64,000 nucleotides of DNA, taken from DATHTC01 sp035456465. Lineage in GTDB: Bacteria > Actinomycetota > Thermoleophilia > Gaiellales > Gaiellaceae. Positions 25,878-34,015 of the stretch are shown here, piece by piece. The position numbers and the translations under genes are program-made. Every line of letters begins with the position of its first letter. Position 1 is the stretch's first letter. The notes under the pieces are model-generated. The model did not search any database, was not told the DNA's origin, and was given only the letters and a program-made list of their open reading frames with translations. Location of the stretch: contig DATIDD010000005.1 in the NCBI GenBank assembly GCA_035456465.1, positions 1 through 64,000 of the forward strand. The letters run 5' to 3'.

Positions 25878-27857
25878 ATGCGGGCTTCCGCCAGCGCCGC
25901 CGCACTGGCGTTCGTCGCTCTGGTGTTCGCGACGGCCGCGACGTCCTCGAGAGCCGAGGTCCTCGCCGACTCGCGCCTCGACTCAGATCCCAAGAGACGG
26001 CAGGTGAGAGGAGCCGCCGATCCGCGAGAGCGGCCGGCGATCCGGCTCTTCGGAGGCCTCGAGATCGAGGACGGCGATCGCAGGCTCGGTCCGCGGGATC
26101 TCGGCGGAGTGCGCCCGAAGCAGGTCCTGGAGATCCTGCTCGCGGCCAGGGGACACCTCGTCCCGACGGACCGCATCGCCGAGCTGCTGTGGGGCGAGCA
26201 GCGACCGAACGACGTCGCGGCGTCCATCCAGACCTTCGTCTCGATCCTCCGACGCCACCTCGTCGAGGACCGCGAGCGAGCGCGGCAGCTCGTCGTCACC
26301 GAGCCCGGGGCGTACCGCTTCGCAACCGACCTGGTCGACCTCGATCTCGACCGTTTCGACGCGCTGGTCGAGCGCTCGTCGCGTCAGCCGACCCGGCTCG
26401 CGCGCGCGTCGCTCGAGCAGGCGCTGAGCCTCGTGCGCGGCGAGGTCCTGGAGGACGAGCCGTACTCCACCTGGGCGCTGGACCTGCGCGGCAGCTACCA
26501 GGGCCGCGTGCTCGGTGCCCGTCTCGAAGCCGCCGACGCCGCGCTGGCGGGGCTCGATCTCTCCGACGCGCTCGCGCACAGCGATGCCGCCGCCGCTCTC
26601 GATCGGTTCAGCGAGCGCGCACACCGCACCGCGATGCTCGCCCTGTATGCGCTCGGGCGTCAGCACGAGGCCCTTGCTCGGTACCGGCGCTATCACTCGC
26701 TGCTCGACGAGGAGCTCGGCCTCGAGCCGACTGCCGAGACACGCGCGCTCGAGTCCGCGATCCTCCGGCAGGAGGACGTGCGTGCGCTCCTGCCGCGGCC
26801 CGTCGCGCGATCGGAGGTGCGCGTCGCGGAGCCCTCCATCCGCCTCCTCGGCCGGACGCGGGAGCTCGAGCTGCTCGAGCAGGCGGCACGGCACGCCCTC
26901 GAGGGCTCCTTCGCGCTCCTGCAGATCGAGGGAGACGCCGGGCTCGGGAAGACCAGGATGCTCGACGAGGTGACGGGCTTCTTCGCAGGAGCGCGCGTCG
27001 GCCGGGCGCGCTGCTCCCCGCTGGAGCAACACCTTCCATACGTGCCCCTCGCCGAGACGCTCCGCGATGCCGGCCTCGAGCTCGACGGGGAACGCCTTCC
27101 CGCGCTCGGGCGGATCCTGCCGGAGCTCGTTCTCGCCGGGCCGACAAGGGAGTACGCCGAGGTGGAGGCCCTCGAGGCGCTCGTCGAGGTGCTCTCGGAG
27201 CAGGCGCCGGTCGTGCTCGTGTTCGACGACCTCCATGCCGCCGACCAGGCGACCGTCGCTGCGCTCGGATACGTCCAACGCCGGTGCACCGGGGTCCCGG
27301 GGGCGCTCGTGACCTCCGTCCGGACCGTGTACGCACCGCCGGGCCACCCGATCCGCCGCTTGCGGCCGACCGCGACGGTGCGGCTCTGCCCGCTGAGCGC
27401 CGAGGAGCTGGCGCCGCTGAGCATGCCCGGCCTCCACGAGGCGACCGGCGGCAACCCGCGCTTCGTCACGGACGCGGTCGCCAACGGCAAGCGCCTCGAG
27501 CTCTCGTCCTCGCTCTCGGAGACGCTCCTCGCCCAGCTCCGTGCGGAAGGACGCCGCGTCTACCGCACCCTCCTCACGGCCTCGCTGCTCGCGCAGCCGT
27601 TCGAGCCCGAGCCGCTCGCAGACCTCCTGAGCGTCGATGCGACCGGGCTCACCGAGGAGCTCGAGCGCCTCTGCGAGCGACGCATCCTGCGCGTCGACGG
27701 GCTCCGCTTCCGCTTCCGTTACGAGCTCGTCCGCCGGGCGCTGCTCGGAAGCATCTCCCCCGCCAGGCGGCGCCTGCTGCTCCAGCAGCTCGACGATGAC
27801 GACGCCGACCGCACGTACCACGCCATCGGCCGAGCGCTCGACTCGCGCGCCGGATGA
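25878..27857 (+). CDS. BTAD-containing regulator with AAA ATPase domain
   Basis: The frame has 659 residues. A winged helix (IRLFGGLEIEDGDRRLGPRD, RIAELLWGEQRPND) and BTAD (SERAHRTAMLALYALGRQHEAL) are followed by an AAA ATPase with Walker A EGDAGLGKTR and Walker B VVLVFDDLHAAD, then a degenerate helical tail. The first 40 residues look like a signal or membrane segment (ASASAAALAFVALVFATAAT), unusual for a SARP. Translation may instead begin at GTG 26003, or the regulator may be membrane-tethered. It is flanked by 11-bp repeat operators. Confidence 0.85.
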   Translation: MRASASAAALAFVALVFATAATSSRAEVLADSRLDSDPKRRQVRGAADPRERPAIRLFGGLEIEDGDRRLGPRDLGGVRPKQVLEILLAARGHLVPTDRIAELLWGEQRPNDVAASIQTFVSILRRHLVEDRERARQLVVTEPGAYRFATDLVDLDLDRFDALVERSSRQPTRLARASLEQALSLVRGEVLEDEPYSTWALDLRGSYQGRVLGARLEAADAALAGLDLSDALAHSDAAAALDRFSERAHRTAMLALYALGRQHEALARYRRYHSLLDEELGLEPTAETRALESAILRQEDVRALLPRPVARSEVRVAEPSIRLLGRTRELELLEQAARHALEGSFALLQIEGDAGLGKTRMLDEVTGFFAGARVGRARCSPLEQHLPYVPLAETLRDAGLELDGERLPALGRILPELVLAGPTREYAEVEALEALVEVLSEQAPVVLVFDDLHAADQATVAALGYVQRRCTGVPGALVTSVRTVYAPPGHPIRRLRPTATVRLCPLSAEELAPLSMPGLHEATGGNPRFVTDAVANGKRLELSSSLSETLLAQLRAEGRRVYRTLLTASLLAQPFEPEPLADLLSVDATGLTEELERLCERRILRVDGLRFRFRYELVRRALLGSISPARRRLLLQQLDDDDADRTYHAIGRALDSRAG

Positions 27858-27926
27858 CGCCGAGGGACGTCGAGCCCGACCTCCTGTCCGGAACGGTCTT
27901 CAACGCACGTCCGCCGACTGAGCCGT

Positions 27927-27944
27927 CACACAGCTCGCACACAG
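27927..27944 (+). promoter_or_regulatory. 11-bp-period CACACAG direct repeat
   Basis: CACACAG occurs at 27927-27933 and 27938-27944, exactly 11 bp apart. It ends 52 nt upstream of the ABM-domain gene start at 27997 and follows directly after the BTAD gene. The shared core CWCAG matches the four repeats at 25751-25794. Confidence 0.45.
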
Positions 27945-27996
27945 GCGCGTGCGCAACGCTCGACCGATGGGAATCGCTGCCGAAAGGAGCACGCGC

Positions 27997-28296
27997 ATGG
28001 TCACCACGGGCCTGATGGTCACGCTCGAGGCGAAGGTCGGCGAGGAAGAGGAGGTGGCGTCGTTCCTGCGGGACGCACTGCCGCTCGTCGAGGACGAGCC
28101 GGAGACGGTCGCCTGGCTCGCCGTCCGAGCAGGAGCCTCGTCCTTCGCGATCGTCGACGTCTTCCCGGACGAGGCGGGCCGCCGGTCGCACCTCGAAGGG
28201 GCGGTCGCCGCAGCCCTCGGCGAGAGGGCGGGCGAGCTGCTCGCCGAGCCGCCGCGGGTAGAGCACGTCGACGTGCTCGCGGCGAAGCTGCCGTAG
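27997..28296 (+). CDS. Small ABM-fold (antibiotic-biosynthesis-monooxygenase-like) protein
   Basis: The 99-aa single-domain protein begins LMVTLEAKVGEEEEVASFLR and continues TVAWLAVRAGASSFAIVDVF, the dimeric alpha/beta barrel pattern of the ABM superfamily. AAAGGAG lies about 8 nt before ATG 27997, which decides the start against ATG 27949. Members range from heme-degrading to cofactor-free oxygenases, so the activity is unknown. A possible SARP-type repeat lies upstream. Confidence 0.75.
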   Translation: MVTTGLMVTLEAKVGEEEEVASFLRDALPLVEDEPETVAWLAVRAGASSFAIVDVFPDEAGRRSHLEGAVAAALGERAGELLAEPPRVEHVDVLAAKLP

Positions 28297-28309
28297 CGGC
28301 AGGCCGACG

Positions 28310-28564
28310 ATGAGCACCGCACCGATCCGCCACCGTCGCCGCGAGCTCGCCCACCGGGTCAGCGGAGGCATCGAGGTCACGCTCTACTGGTGCGCCCGCG
28401 ACGACAGCACGAGCATCGAGGTCCGGCAGCCGCTGTCCGGCGAGCGCCTCGCCTGGCTCGTCGCCCGGGAAGACGCCCTGGACGCGTTCTACCACCCGTT
28501 CGCCCACCTCCCGACCGCGCTCCGCGTGCCGTCGCCGGCGCTCGCGGCGGGAGCACGCTCGTGA
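28310..28564 (+). CDS. Small conserved hypothetical protein
   Basis: The 84-aa protein reads RRRELAHRVSGGIEVTLYW, then STSIEVRQPLSGERLAWLV and ALDAFYHPFAHL. I recognise the pattern from actinobacterial proteins of unknown function, but no domain role is known. It sits 13 nt after the ABM gene, and its stop overlaps the next gene start (GTGA), so it is part of a three-gene operon. Confidence 0.7.
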   Translation: MSTAPIRHRRRELAHRVSGGIEVTLYWCARDDSTSIEVRQPLSGERLAWLVAREDALDAFYHPFAHLPTALRVPSPALAAGARS

Positions 28565-29535
28565 GCGCGGCGGTCACAGGGTCGGTCCCGGTGAGCGGCC
28601 TGTTCGAGGCGCACCTCACGGTGAGCGACATGCACCGTTCGACGGCGTTCTACCGGGAGGTCGTCGGGCTGTCGCTCGCGCTGGAGGCACCCGAGCGGGG
28701 CGCGGCGTTCTTCTGGACCGGGGAGCCGGGCGAGGGGATGCTCGGCCTCTGGTCGCTGGGATCCGCGCCGCTGAGGCTCTCATTGCACGTGGCGTTCAAG
28801 GCGTCGCTCCAGGACGTCCTGCGCGCGTGCGACCGCCTGCGGTCGTCGGGCGTCACGCCGCTCTCGTTCTTCGCGACGGAGACGACCGAGCCCAGCGTGA
28901 TCGGCTGGATGCCGGCGGCGGCAGTGTACTTCCGCGATCCCGACGACCACCTCATCGAGTACCTGGCGATGCTCGACGCGCCGCCCCGCCCCGACCGAGG
29001 GATCCTGTCGTGGTCGGAATGGGCCGCCGGCCGGAACCAGGTCGGCGCCGATTCCGCGGCGGTGCACGTCGAGCGCCACGCGGGCCCGCGCGGCGAGCTG
29101 CGGGCGCTGTTCGCGATGGCGGAGGATTCCCCCGCGCAACTCGACTCCTACCTCGACGCGGGCGAGGTGCTCGTCGCGGTGCGGGACGAGCGGGTCGTCG
29201 GCCACCTGCAGCTCGTCGACACCGACGGCTCGTCGAGCGAGATCAAGAACATGGCCGTCGAGCCGTCGGCCCGCGGCCGCGGTATCGGCCGTGCCCTGAT
29301 CGAGGCGGCCGTGGAGCTCGCGCGATCGCGTCACCATTCGATGCTCGTGGTCGCCACCGCGGCCGCGGACGTCGACAACCTGCGCTTCTACCAGCGCTCC
29401 GGGTTCCGGCTGCGCTCGGTCGAGCGCGACGCGTTCACCCCGGCCGCGGGCTACCCGCCGCAGACGAGCGTCGACGGGATCGATCTGCGCGACCGCGTCT
29501 GGCTCGATCTCGACGTCGGTGTCGACGCGCCCTAG
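28561..29535 (+). CDS. Fusion of a VOC (glyoxalase-like) domain and a GNAT acetyltransferase
   Basis: In this 324-aa protein, residues 1-150 are a VOC metalloenzyme fold (GLFEAHLTVSDMHRSTAFYR, VYFRDPDDHLIEYLAM with the typical metal-ligand Glu). Residues 165-320 are a GNAT domain with acetyl-CoA loop VEPSARGRGIGRALIEAAVE and YQRSGFRLRSVERD. GTG 28561 is used because of the GTGA overlap with the previous gene. The two activities could act on one substrate, as in resistance-type enzymes. Confidence 0.82.
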   Translation: MSAAVTGSVPVSGLFEAHLTVSDMHRSTAFYREVVGLSLALEAPERGAAFFWTGEPGEGMLGLWSLGSAPLRLSLHVAFKASLQDVLRACDRLRSSGVTPLSFFATETTEPSVIGWMPAAAVYFRDPDDHLIEYLAMLDAPPRPDRGILSWSEWAAGRNQVGADSAAVHVERHAGPRGELRALFAMAEDSPAQLDSYLDAGEVLVAVRDERVVGHLQLVDTDGSSSEIKNMAVEPSARGRGIGRALIEAAVELARSRHHSMLVVATAAADVDNLRFYQRSGFRLRSVERDAFTPAAGYPPQTSVDGIDLRDRVWLDLDVGVDAP

Positions 29536-29600
29536 CCGGGGCGCGGCGGGCGGCCGCCGCGGCGGCCATGGACGACATGACCGCCGCGGTGCGGCTCTGC

Positions 29601-30143
29601 TCAGTAGCCGAGCGGGCCGCTCGTGCCGCGGTCCGACGAGCCCTTGCTCCCGTCGGCGTGGACGACGTGCCAGGTGAGCGTCTGGCCGTCGAAGGCGTCC
29701 TCGAACCCGTCCCCGGTCACCTCGCCCGGCTGATCCTGGACGAAGGAGTAGAGGAGCTTGCCGTCGAGCGCCACCTGCCTGGGGCCGTCCGGCCGCTCGA
29801 CGACGCCGAGCTCGCCCGAGACGCTTCCGGTGGGCGAGCCGCCCCTCACGGTGAGCGGCTTCCAGAAGGACGTGCAGCCCTCCTCGCAGAGCACCATGCC
29901 CGTGGCCGTCTCCTGGTCCGCGGCGTAGAGCGCACGACCGGCGGAGTCGACCAGGACGGCGCCTTCGTCACCGAGCTCCTGGGTCGACACGGTCGCCGAG
30001 CCGGCCGCGGGTGCGGCGGAGCCCGCGGAGTCGTCGCCTCCGCCGCCACCGTAGGCGCCGCCTCCGCCACCGGTGCCGGCGATCGCCACGCCGGCGACTG
30101 CGACGACCGCGATGGCGAGCCCCAGGATCAGCAATCGTTTCAT
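29601..30143 (-). CDS. Exported COG4315-type secreted-repeat protein
   Basis: The 180-aa protein has a signal peptide (KRLLILGLAIAVVAVAGVAI) and a Gly/Ala-rich linker. Two PF03640-type repeats follow (GAVLVDSAGRALYAADQETA, CTSFWKPLTV; VERPDGPRQVALDGKLLYSF, WHVVHADG). The family is secreted, of unknown function and often linked to redox. GGGAGG precedes ATG 30143. The gene is divergent from the ECF sigma factor at 30305. Confidence 0.88.
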   Translation of the reverse strand: MKRLLILGLAIAVVAVAGVAIAGTGGGGGAYGGGGGDDSAGSAAPAAGSATVSTQELGDEGAVLVDSAGRALYAADQETATGMVLCEEGCTSFWKPLTVRGGSPTGSVSGELGVVERPDGPRQVALDGKLLYSFVQDQPGEVTGDGFEDAFDGQTLTWHVVHADGSKGSSDRGTSGPLGY

Positions 30144-30304
30144 GGGATGACCTCCCGTCGGTTGATCGTGTTGCCGTTCCACCACAGACCGACGCCGACT
30201 TGCAGCGATTCCTTCCCGGGGTTGCCGGCCGGCACGGCGACGGGCTCGTCGCGCGGCGAGGGCGGCCGCCGGTCGCTCCCTCAGGTCGAGCGAACGGCAC
30301 TCCG

Positions 30305-30808
30305 ATGAGCTCGCGCAGGCTCGATCCCGACCGTCTCGCCGCCCAGCTCCCGCGCTTCTACCGCGTCGCCCGGGCGTGGTCCAGGTCCCGCGAGGAGGCC
30401 GAGGACCTCGTCCAGGAGACGTACGCCCGCGTCCTCGCACGACCACGGTTCCTGCGCGGCGAGGACGAGTTCGGCTACGTGCTCCGGGCGATGCGCAACA
30501 CGCTCGTGAGCCAGAAGCGGGCCCAAAGCCGCCGCCCGCAGACGCTGCCGCTCCTCGAGGACCTCTCCGCCGGCCGCGCCGGAGACGATCCGGCCGAGGC
30601 GGTGCAGAGCCGGCAGGTCTATGCGGCGATCCACGAGCTCCCGGAGGAGTTCCGGGACGCCGTCGTCGCCGTCGACGTCGCGGGGCTGTCGTACGTCGAG
30701 GCCGCGCAGATGCTCGGCGTGCCCGAGGGGACGCTCACGAGCCGCCTCTTCCGCGGCCGTGACCGGGTCGCCGAGCGGCTCGGAGGCGGCGCCGCGCCGG
30801 GTCAGTAG
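30305..30808 (+). CDS. ECF-type RNA polymerase sigma factor
   Basis: The 167-aa protein has region 2 (RFYRVARAWSRSREEAEDLVQ) and region 4 (LPEEFRDAVVAVDVAGLSYV, VPEGTLTSRLFRGRDRV). It directs RNA polymerase to stress-type promoters. Its stop overlaps that of the convergent anti-sigma gene by 7 bp. The divergent COG4315 gene is a plausible target. Confidence 0.9.
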   Translation: MSSRRLDPDRLAAQLPRFYRVARAWSRSREEAEDLVQETYARVLARPRFLRGEDEFGYVLRAMRNTLVSQKRAQSRRPQTLPLLEDLSAGRAGDDPAEAVQSRQVYAAIHELPEEFRDAVVAVDVAGLSYVEAAQMLGVPEGTLTSRLFRGRDRVAERLGGGAAPGQ

Positions 30809-31599
30809 CGGAGCGTCCCGTCGCCCCGCCAGCTCGCCAGGCCGAGCAGCTCGGACCGCGGCGCGTCGCCGGCCAGCACGCAGGTGTGTCCGAGGCGCCG
30901 CCAGGTCACCACGACGTTCCCGTCCACGTGCAGGGTCTGGAACGGCACGCCGCGGATGGTCGTGGTCTCCGCGGCGGCGGGGCGCGGCAGACCCTCGCCG
31001 GCGACCACGACGTAGGCGATCCGCCTGCCGTCCTTCTCGTAGAAGACCCCCGTCGCGTCGCGGCCCGCGACCTCGCCGCGACGCACGCCGACGGCGCGCC
31101 AGCCGTGGGCCCTCGCCAGGTCGGGGAACACCACGCCCTCCACGGCGACGGCGAGCCTCGTGCCCTCGACTCCCGAGGGGCGCGGGGCCGGCCCGCTGGG
31201 CGGCTGGCCGGCGAATCGTGCAGCCTGGGCGACCGTCGGCGTCCCGGGACCGCCGGTGAGCACGACGGCGGCGACGATCGCGAGCGCGGCGGCGAGGGCC
31301 ACCGCCGTGCCCAGTCGTGCGACGAGCCACGGAGGCCGGCCGCGCCGGCGCCCGTCGGTGCGCGACGCGGGCAGCCGTTCCTCGACGGCCGCCCGGAGCG
31401 ACGCCGGCACCGGCTCGTCCAGCAACGCGCGCGTGCCCGCCACCGCCCGGCGCTGACGCTCGAGCAGCTCCCGCAGCTCCGGGGAGGCGGCGACGCGGGC
31501 CTCGACGGCCGCCCGGCGGCCGGCGGGCAGCGTCCCGTCCGCCAGCGCGCACAGGTCGGCCATCTCGGCCTCGCTCAGACGTGATGCGGCGTCGTTCAT
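30802..31599 (-). CDS. Putative membrane anti-sigma factor
   Basis: The 265-aa protein has an N-terminal cytosolic region (EMADLCALADGTLPAGRRAAV) typical of anti-sigma factors, one membrane segment near residues 98-117 and an extracytoplasmic domain with VVVTWRRLGHTCVLAGD. No HxxxCxxC zinc motif is present, so it is not a ZAS-type protein. It is convergent with the ECF sigma gene instead of following it in an operon, which would allow antisense effects. Confidence 0.8.
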   Translation of the reverse strand: MNDAASRLSEAEMADLCALADGTLPAGRRAAVEARVAASPELRELLERQRRAVAGTRALLDEPVPASLRAAVEERLPASRTDGRRRGRPPWLVARLGTAVALAAALAIVAAVVLTGGPGTPTVAQAARFAGQPPSGPAPRPSGVEGTRLAVAVEGVVFPDLARAHGWRAVGVRRGEVAGRDATGVFYEKDGRRIAYVVVAGEGLPRPAAAETTTIRGVPFQTLHVDGNVVVTWRRLGHTCVLAGDAPRSELLGLASWRGDGTLRY

Positions 31600-31605
31600 C
31601 GTCTT

Positions 31606-31785
31606 CTAGATAGCACTCCCCCAGTCGTTCGGAGAGAAGGACGCCCGAGAGCGCCGCTTCTTCCCGAGCCGGGCGTCGGCCGTCGCGAGGACGGCGCACG
31701 ACGCGTTGCGGCACCGGCTGCAGCGCCGCGGACACGCCGAAGCAGCGGAGCAGATCGCCAGGACGAGCACGGCGATCACCTCCAC
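31606..31785 (-). CDS. Possible small Cys-rich peptide
   Basis: The 59-codon frame from GTG 31785 has a hydrophobic start (VIAVLVLAICSAASAC) and a cluster CPRRCSRCRNASC. It could be a small exported cysteine-rich peptide. There is no clear Shine-Dalgarno and no known family. Confidence 0.3.
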   Translation of the reverse strand: MEVIAVLVLAICSAASACPRRCSRCRNASCAVLATADARLGKKRRSRASFSPNDWGSAI

Positions 31786-31853
31786 GAGTCGAGGCCGCTC
31801 GGCCGTGGTTCGGGCATCGGCCGACGCCACGGCGCAGCGAGGGGCGTTCCGCC

Positions 31854-32687
31854 TCAGGCAGCCGCCGCGAGCGGGTGCCGGGCGAAGAAGGCGGCCAGGG
31901 CCTCGGCCGTGCCGTCGGCGTTCTGCACGTGCAGGAGGTGCGTGGCGGCCGGGAGGTCGAACGGCTCGACGTTCGGAAGCCAGGAGAGAAGCAGCTCCCG
32001 ACGCTCGGGAAAGGTCGGCTCGGTGTTCTCGCCGAGGACGGCGAGCACGGGCTGCGTGACCCGACTCGCGTCTTCCTCCGTGAACGACCACTGCTGGAGC
32101 GCGGGCAACTCGTGGCCGAAGAACGCCTCCGCCTCTGCGACGCAGCGCTCGAAGGCGCCCGGGAGTCCCTGCTCGAGCGAGGGCCGGTAGCCCGGGCCGA
32201 AGACGCCGCGGAGGAACGTGTCGACGGCGCCCTCCGCGTCGCCCGCGCGATACCGGGCGATCGCGGGCTCGACGAACGTGCGGACGAACGCCGCCTGCGC
32301 CTCGGTCGGCGGCGCCGGTCGCGCCGACTCCATGAGCACGAGCGTCTGAACGGCGTCCGGGAAGTCGAGGGCCAGCTGGAGCGCGACGACCGCGCTCGAG
32401 GAGTGGCCGACGACGTGCGCCCGCTCGATCCCCAGGTGACGCATCAGCAGCCGGCAGTGCTTCGCGTGGTCGGTCATGCCGATCGGACCCGCGACACGGC
32501 TGCTGCCGGCGAAGCCCGCGCGGTGATAGGCAAGCCGGCGGTACCCGGCGAGAGCCGGCGCCACCACCAGCGGACGCGCCCATTCGGCGCAAACGCCCCA
32601 GTGCACCAGCACGACAGGCTCCCCGGCGCCCCGGAGGTCGTACTCGAGCTCCACGCCGTCGATCTCCGCCCGCTCCATCCCGTCCAT
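31854..32687 (-). CDS. Alpha/beta hydrolase
   Basis: The 277-aa hydrolase has VVLVHWGVCAEW (oxyanion region), nucleophile elbow VGHSSSAVV (Ser in GHSSS), acid VLAVLGENTEP and late His in DLPAATHLLHVQNADG. ATG 32687 is preferred since GAGGAGG lies 6 nt upstream. It is divergent from a TetR gene, so it is probably repressed by it. The substrate is unknown. Confidence 0.87.
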   Translation of the reverse strand: MDGMERAEIDGVELEYDLRGAGEPVVLVHWGVCAEWARPLVVAPALAGYRRLAYHRAGFAGSSRVAGPIGMTDHAKHCRLLMRHLGIERAHVVGHSSSAVVALQLALDFPDAVQTLVLMESARPAPPTEAQAAFVRTFVEPAIARYRAGDAEGAVDTFLRGVFGPGYRPSLEQGLPGAFERCVAEAEAFFGHELPALQQWSFTEEDASRVTQPVLAVLGENTEPTFPERRELLLSWLPNVEPFDLPAATHLLHVQNADGTAEALAAFFARHPLAAAA

Positions 32688-32800
32688 CGCACGCCTCCTC
32701 GACGACCCGCTCCCACGCTCATCCAATATTCGGTGAACGTTTCTGTATCGATAACTCGTTCGCGCGGCGCTGTCAAGACTTCGTGCAACACTGCTGTTCT
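32688..32800. promoter_or_regulatory. Divergent promoter region of hydrolase and TetR genes
   Basis: This is the most AT-rich intergenic stretch around (ATCCAATATTCGGTGAACG, TGTATCGATAAC). It contains the palindrome TATCGATA at 32746-32753. Placement between a TetR gene and its likely target makes it the presumed operator region. The exact -35/-10 boxes are not certain. Confidence 0.5.
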
Positions 32801-33385
32801 ATGAAGCGGGGATACCGACAGACGCGACGCGCGGAGGCGACCGCCGAGACGAGGCGACGGATCGTCGACGCGGCGATAGGGCTCCATACGACGGTCGGGC
32901 CGGCGAGGACGACGATCAGCGCGATCGCCCAACAGGCAGGGGTCGAGCGGCTGACCGTCTACCGCCACTTCCCCCGCGAGGACGAGCTCTTCCGAGCCTG
33001 CGTGACCCACGGCTGGGAGCGCTTTCCGCCGCCCGATCACCGGGCGTGGTCGAAGATCGCCGACCCCGAGCAGCGGCTGAGAGCCGGGCTCACGGAGCTG
33101 TACGCGTACTACGCAGGCGTGGGCGACGGGCTCCTCGTCATCGTCCACGACTTCCCTCGCGTGCCGGCGCTGGCGGCGCTCAACGCCCCGTACTTGGCCA
33201 AGTGGGACGAGATGCGAGACGTGCTCGCGCGAGGCTGGGACAGGCGTGGCCGCCGTCGACAGGCGCTCGTGGCGGCGATCGCACACAGCCTCGACCTCTC
33301 GACGTGGGCGTCGCTCGTGCGTCGGCAGGAGCTTCCCGAGACGGACGCGGTCGAGCTCCTGGTGGGGATGGTGCGTTGCGCCTGA
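32801..33385 (+). CDS. TetR-family repressor
   Basis: The 194-aa protein has an N-terminal TetR HTH (RRRIVDAAIGLHTTVGPART, ISAIAQQAGVERLTVYRHFP) and an all-helical ligand domain. ATG 32801 follows an in-frame ATG at 32783; the later one places the start at the usual distance from the HTH. It likely controls the divergent alpha/beta hydrolase. Confidence 0.88.
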   Translation: MKRGYRQTRRAEATAETRRRIVDAAIGLHTTVGPARTTISAIAQQAGVERLTVYRHFPREDELFRACVTHGWERFPPPDHRAWSKIADPEQRLRAGLTELYAYYAGVGDGLLVIVHDFPRVPALAALNAPYLAKWDEMRDVLARGWDRRGRRRQALVAAIAHSLDLSTWASLVRRQELPETDAVELLVGMVRCA

Positions 33386-33412
33386 CCCGAACCGCGGGTT
33401 CGCCTCCGGGGG

Positions 33413-33889
33413 TCAGACCTCTCTCGGGACGTTGCCCGTCAGGGTGAAGACGGCGCGCATCGCCTTGTGCCCGAAGTCGGCCGTGGGGCCGAACATGCAC
33501 GGACAGCCGCCGTCGATCACCGCGATGTCGTGCCGCCGCCCGAAGTCGGCCGCCGCCTCCGAGACGCTCCCGGTACCGGGACCGCGGTGCATCCAGACGT
33601 GCTTGATGCCGAGGTCGGCGCACTCGCGCATCGTGGCTTCGGCACGCTCGGGGCGGGTCGCGATCACGACTGCGTCGACGCCTCCGGGGATCGAGCGCAG
33701 GTCGTGGTAGCAGGGATCGCCCTCGACCTCGTCCGCGTTGGGATTGACGGCGAAGACCTCGTAGCCACGCGACCGCAGCCGCTGGTACACGACGTTGCTG
33801 CCGTGGCTGCTCGGGTCTCTGGACACACCCGTGACGGCCACCCGGTGGCACGCGAGGAACTCGGACGCTGCCTGTTTGATCTTGGGCAT
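33413..33889 (-). CDS. CoA-binding-domain protein
   Basis: The 158-aa Rossmann-like protein has VAVTGVSRDPSSHGSNVVY, GYEVFAVNPNADEVEGDPCY and CPCMFGPTADFGHKA. It is a CoA_binding family protein (YccU-like) that binds CoA or nucleotides. AAAGGAG precedes the ATG. It appears monocistronic and its cellular role is unknown. Confidence 0.85.
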   Translation of the reverse strand: MPKIKQAASEFLACHRVAVTGVSRDPSSHGSNVVYQRLRSRGYEVFAVNPNADEVEGDPCYHDLRSIPGGVDAVVIATRPERAEATMRECADLGIKHVWMHRGPGTGSVSEAAADFGRRHDIAVIDGGCPCMFGPTADFGHKAMRAVFTLTGNVPREV

Positions 33890-34015
33890 CTTCGGCTCCT
33901 TTCGGCCTCTCGACCGTACGGCCGACGCGTCGCGAGAGCATCGGGGTCGCCCACCGATCGGCCTTCCGGCGAACTACTGGCTCCCAACCTCTAGCGCTCG
34001 AGTCGACCGGATCCG

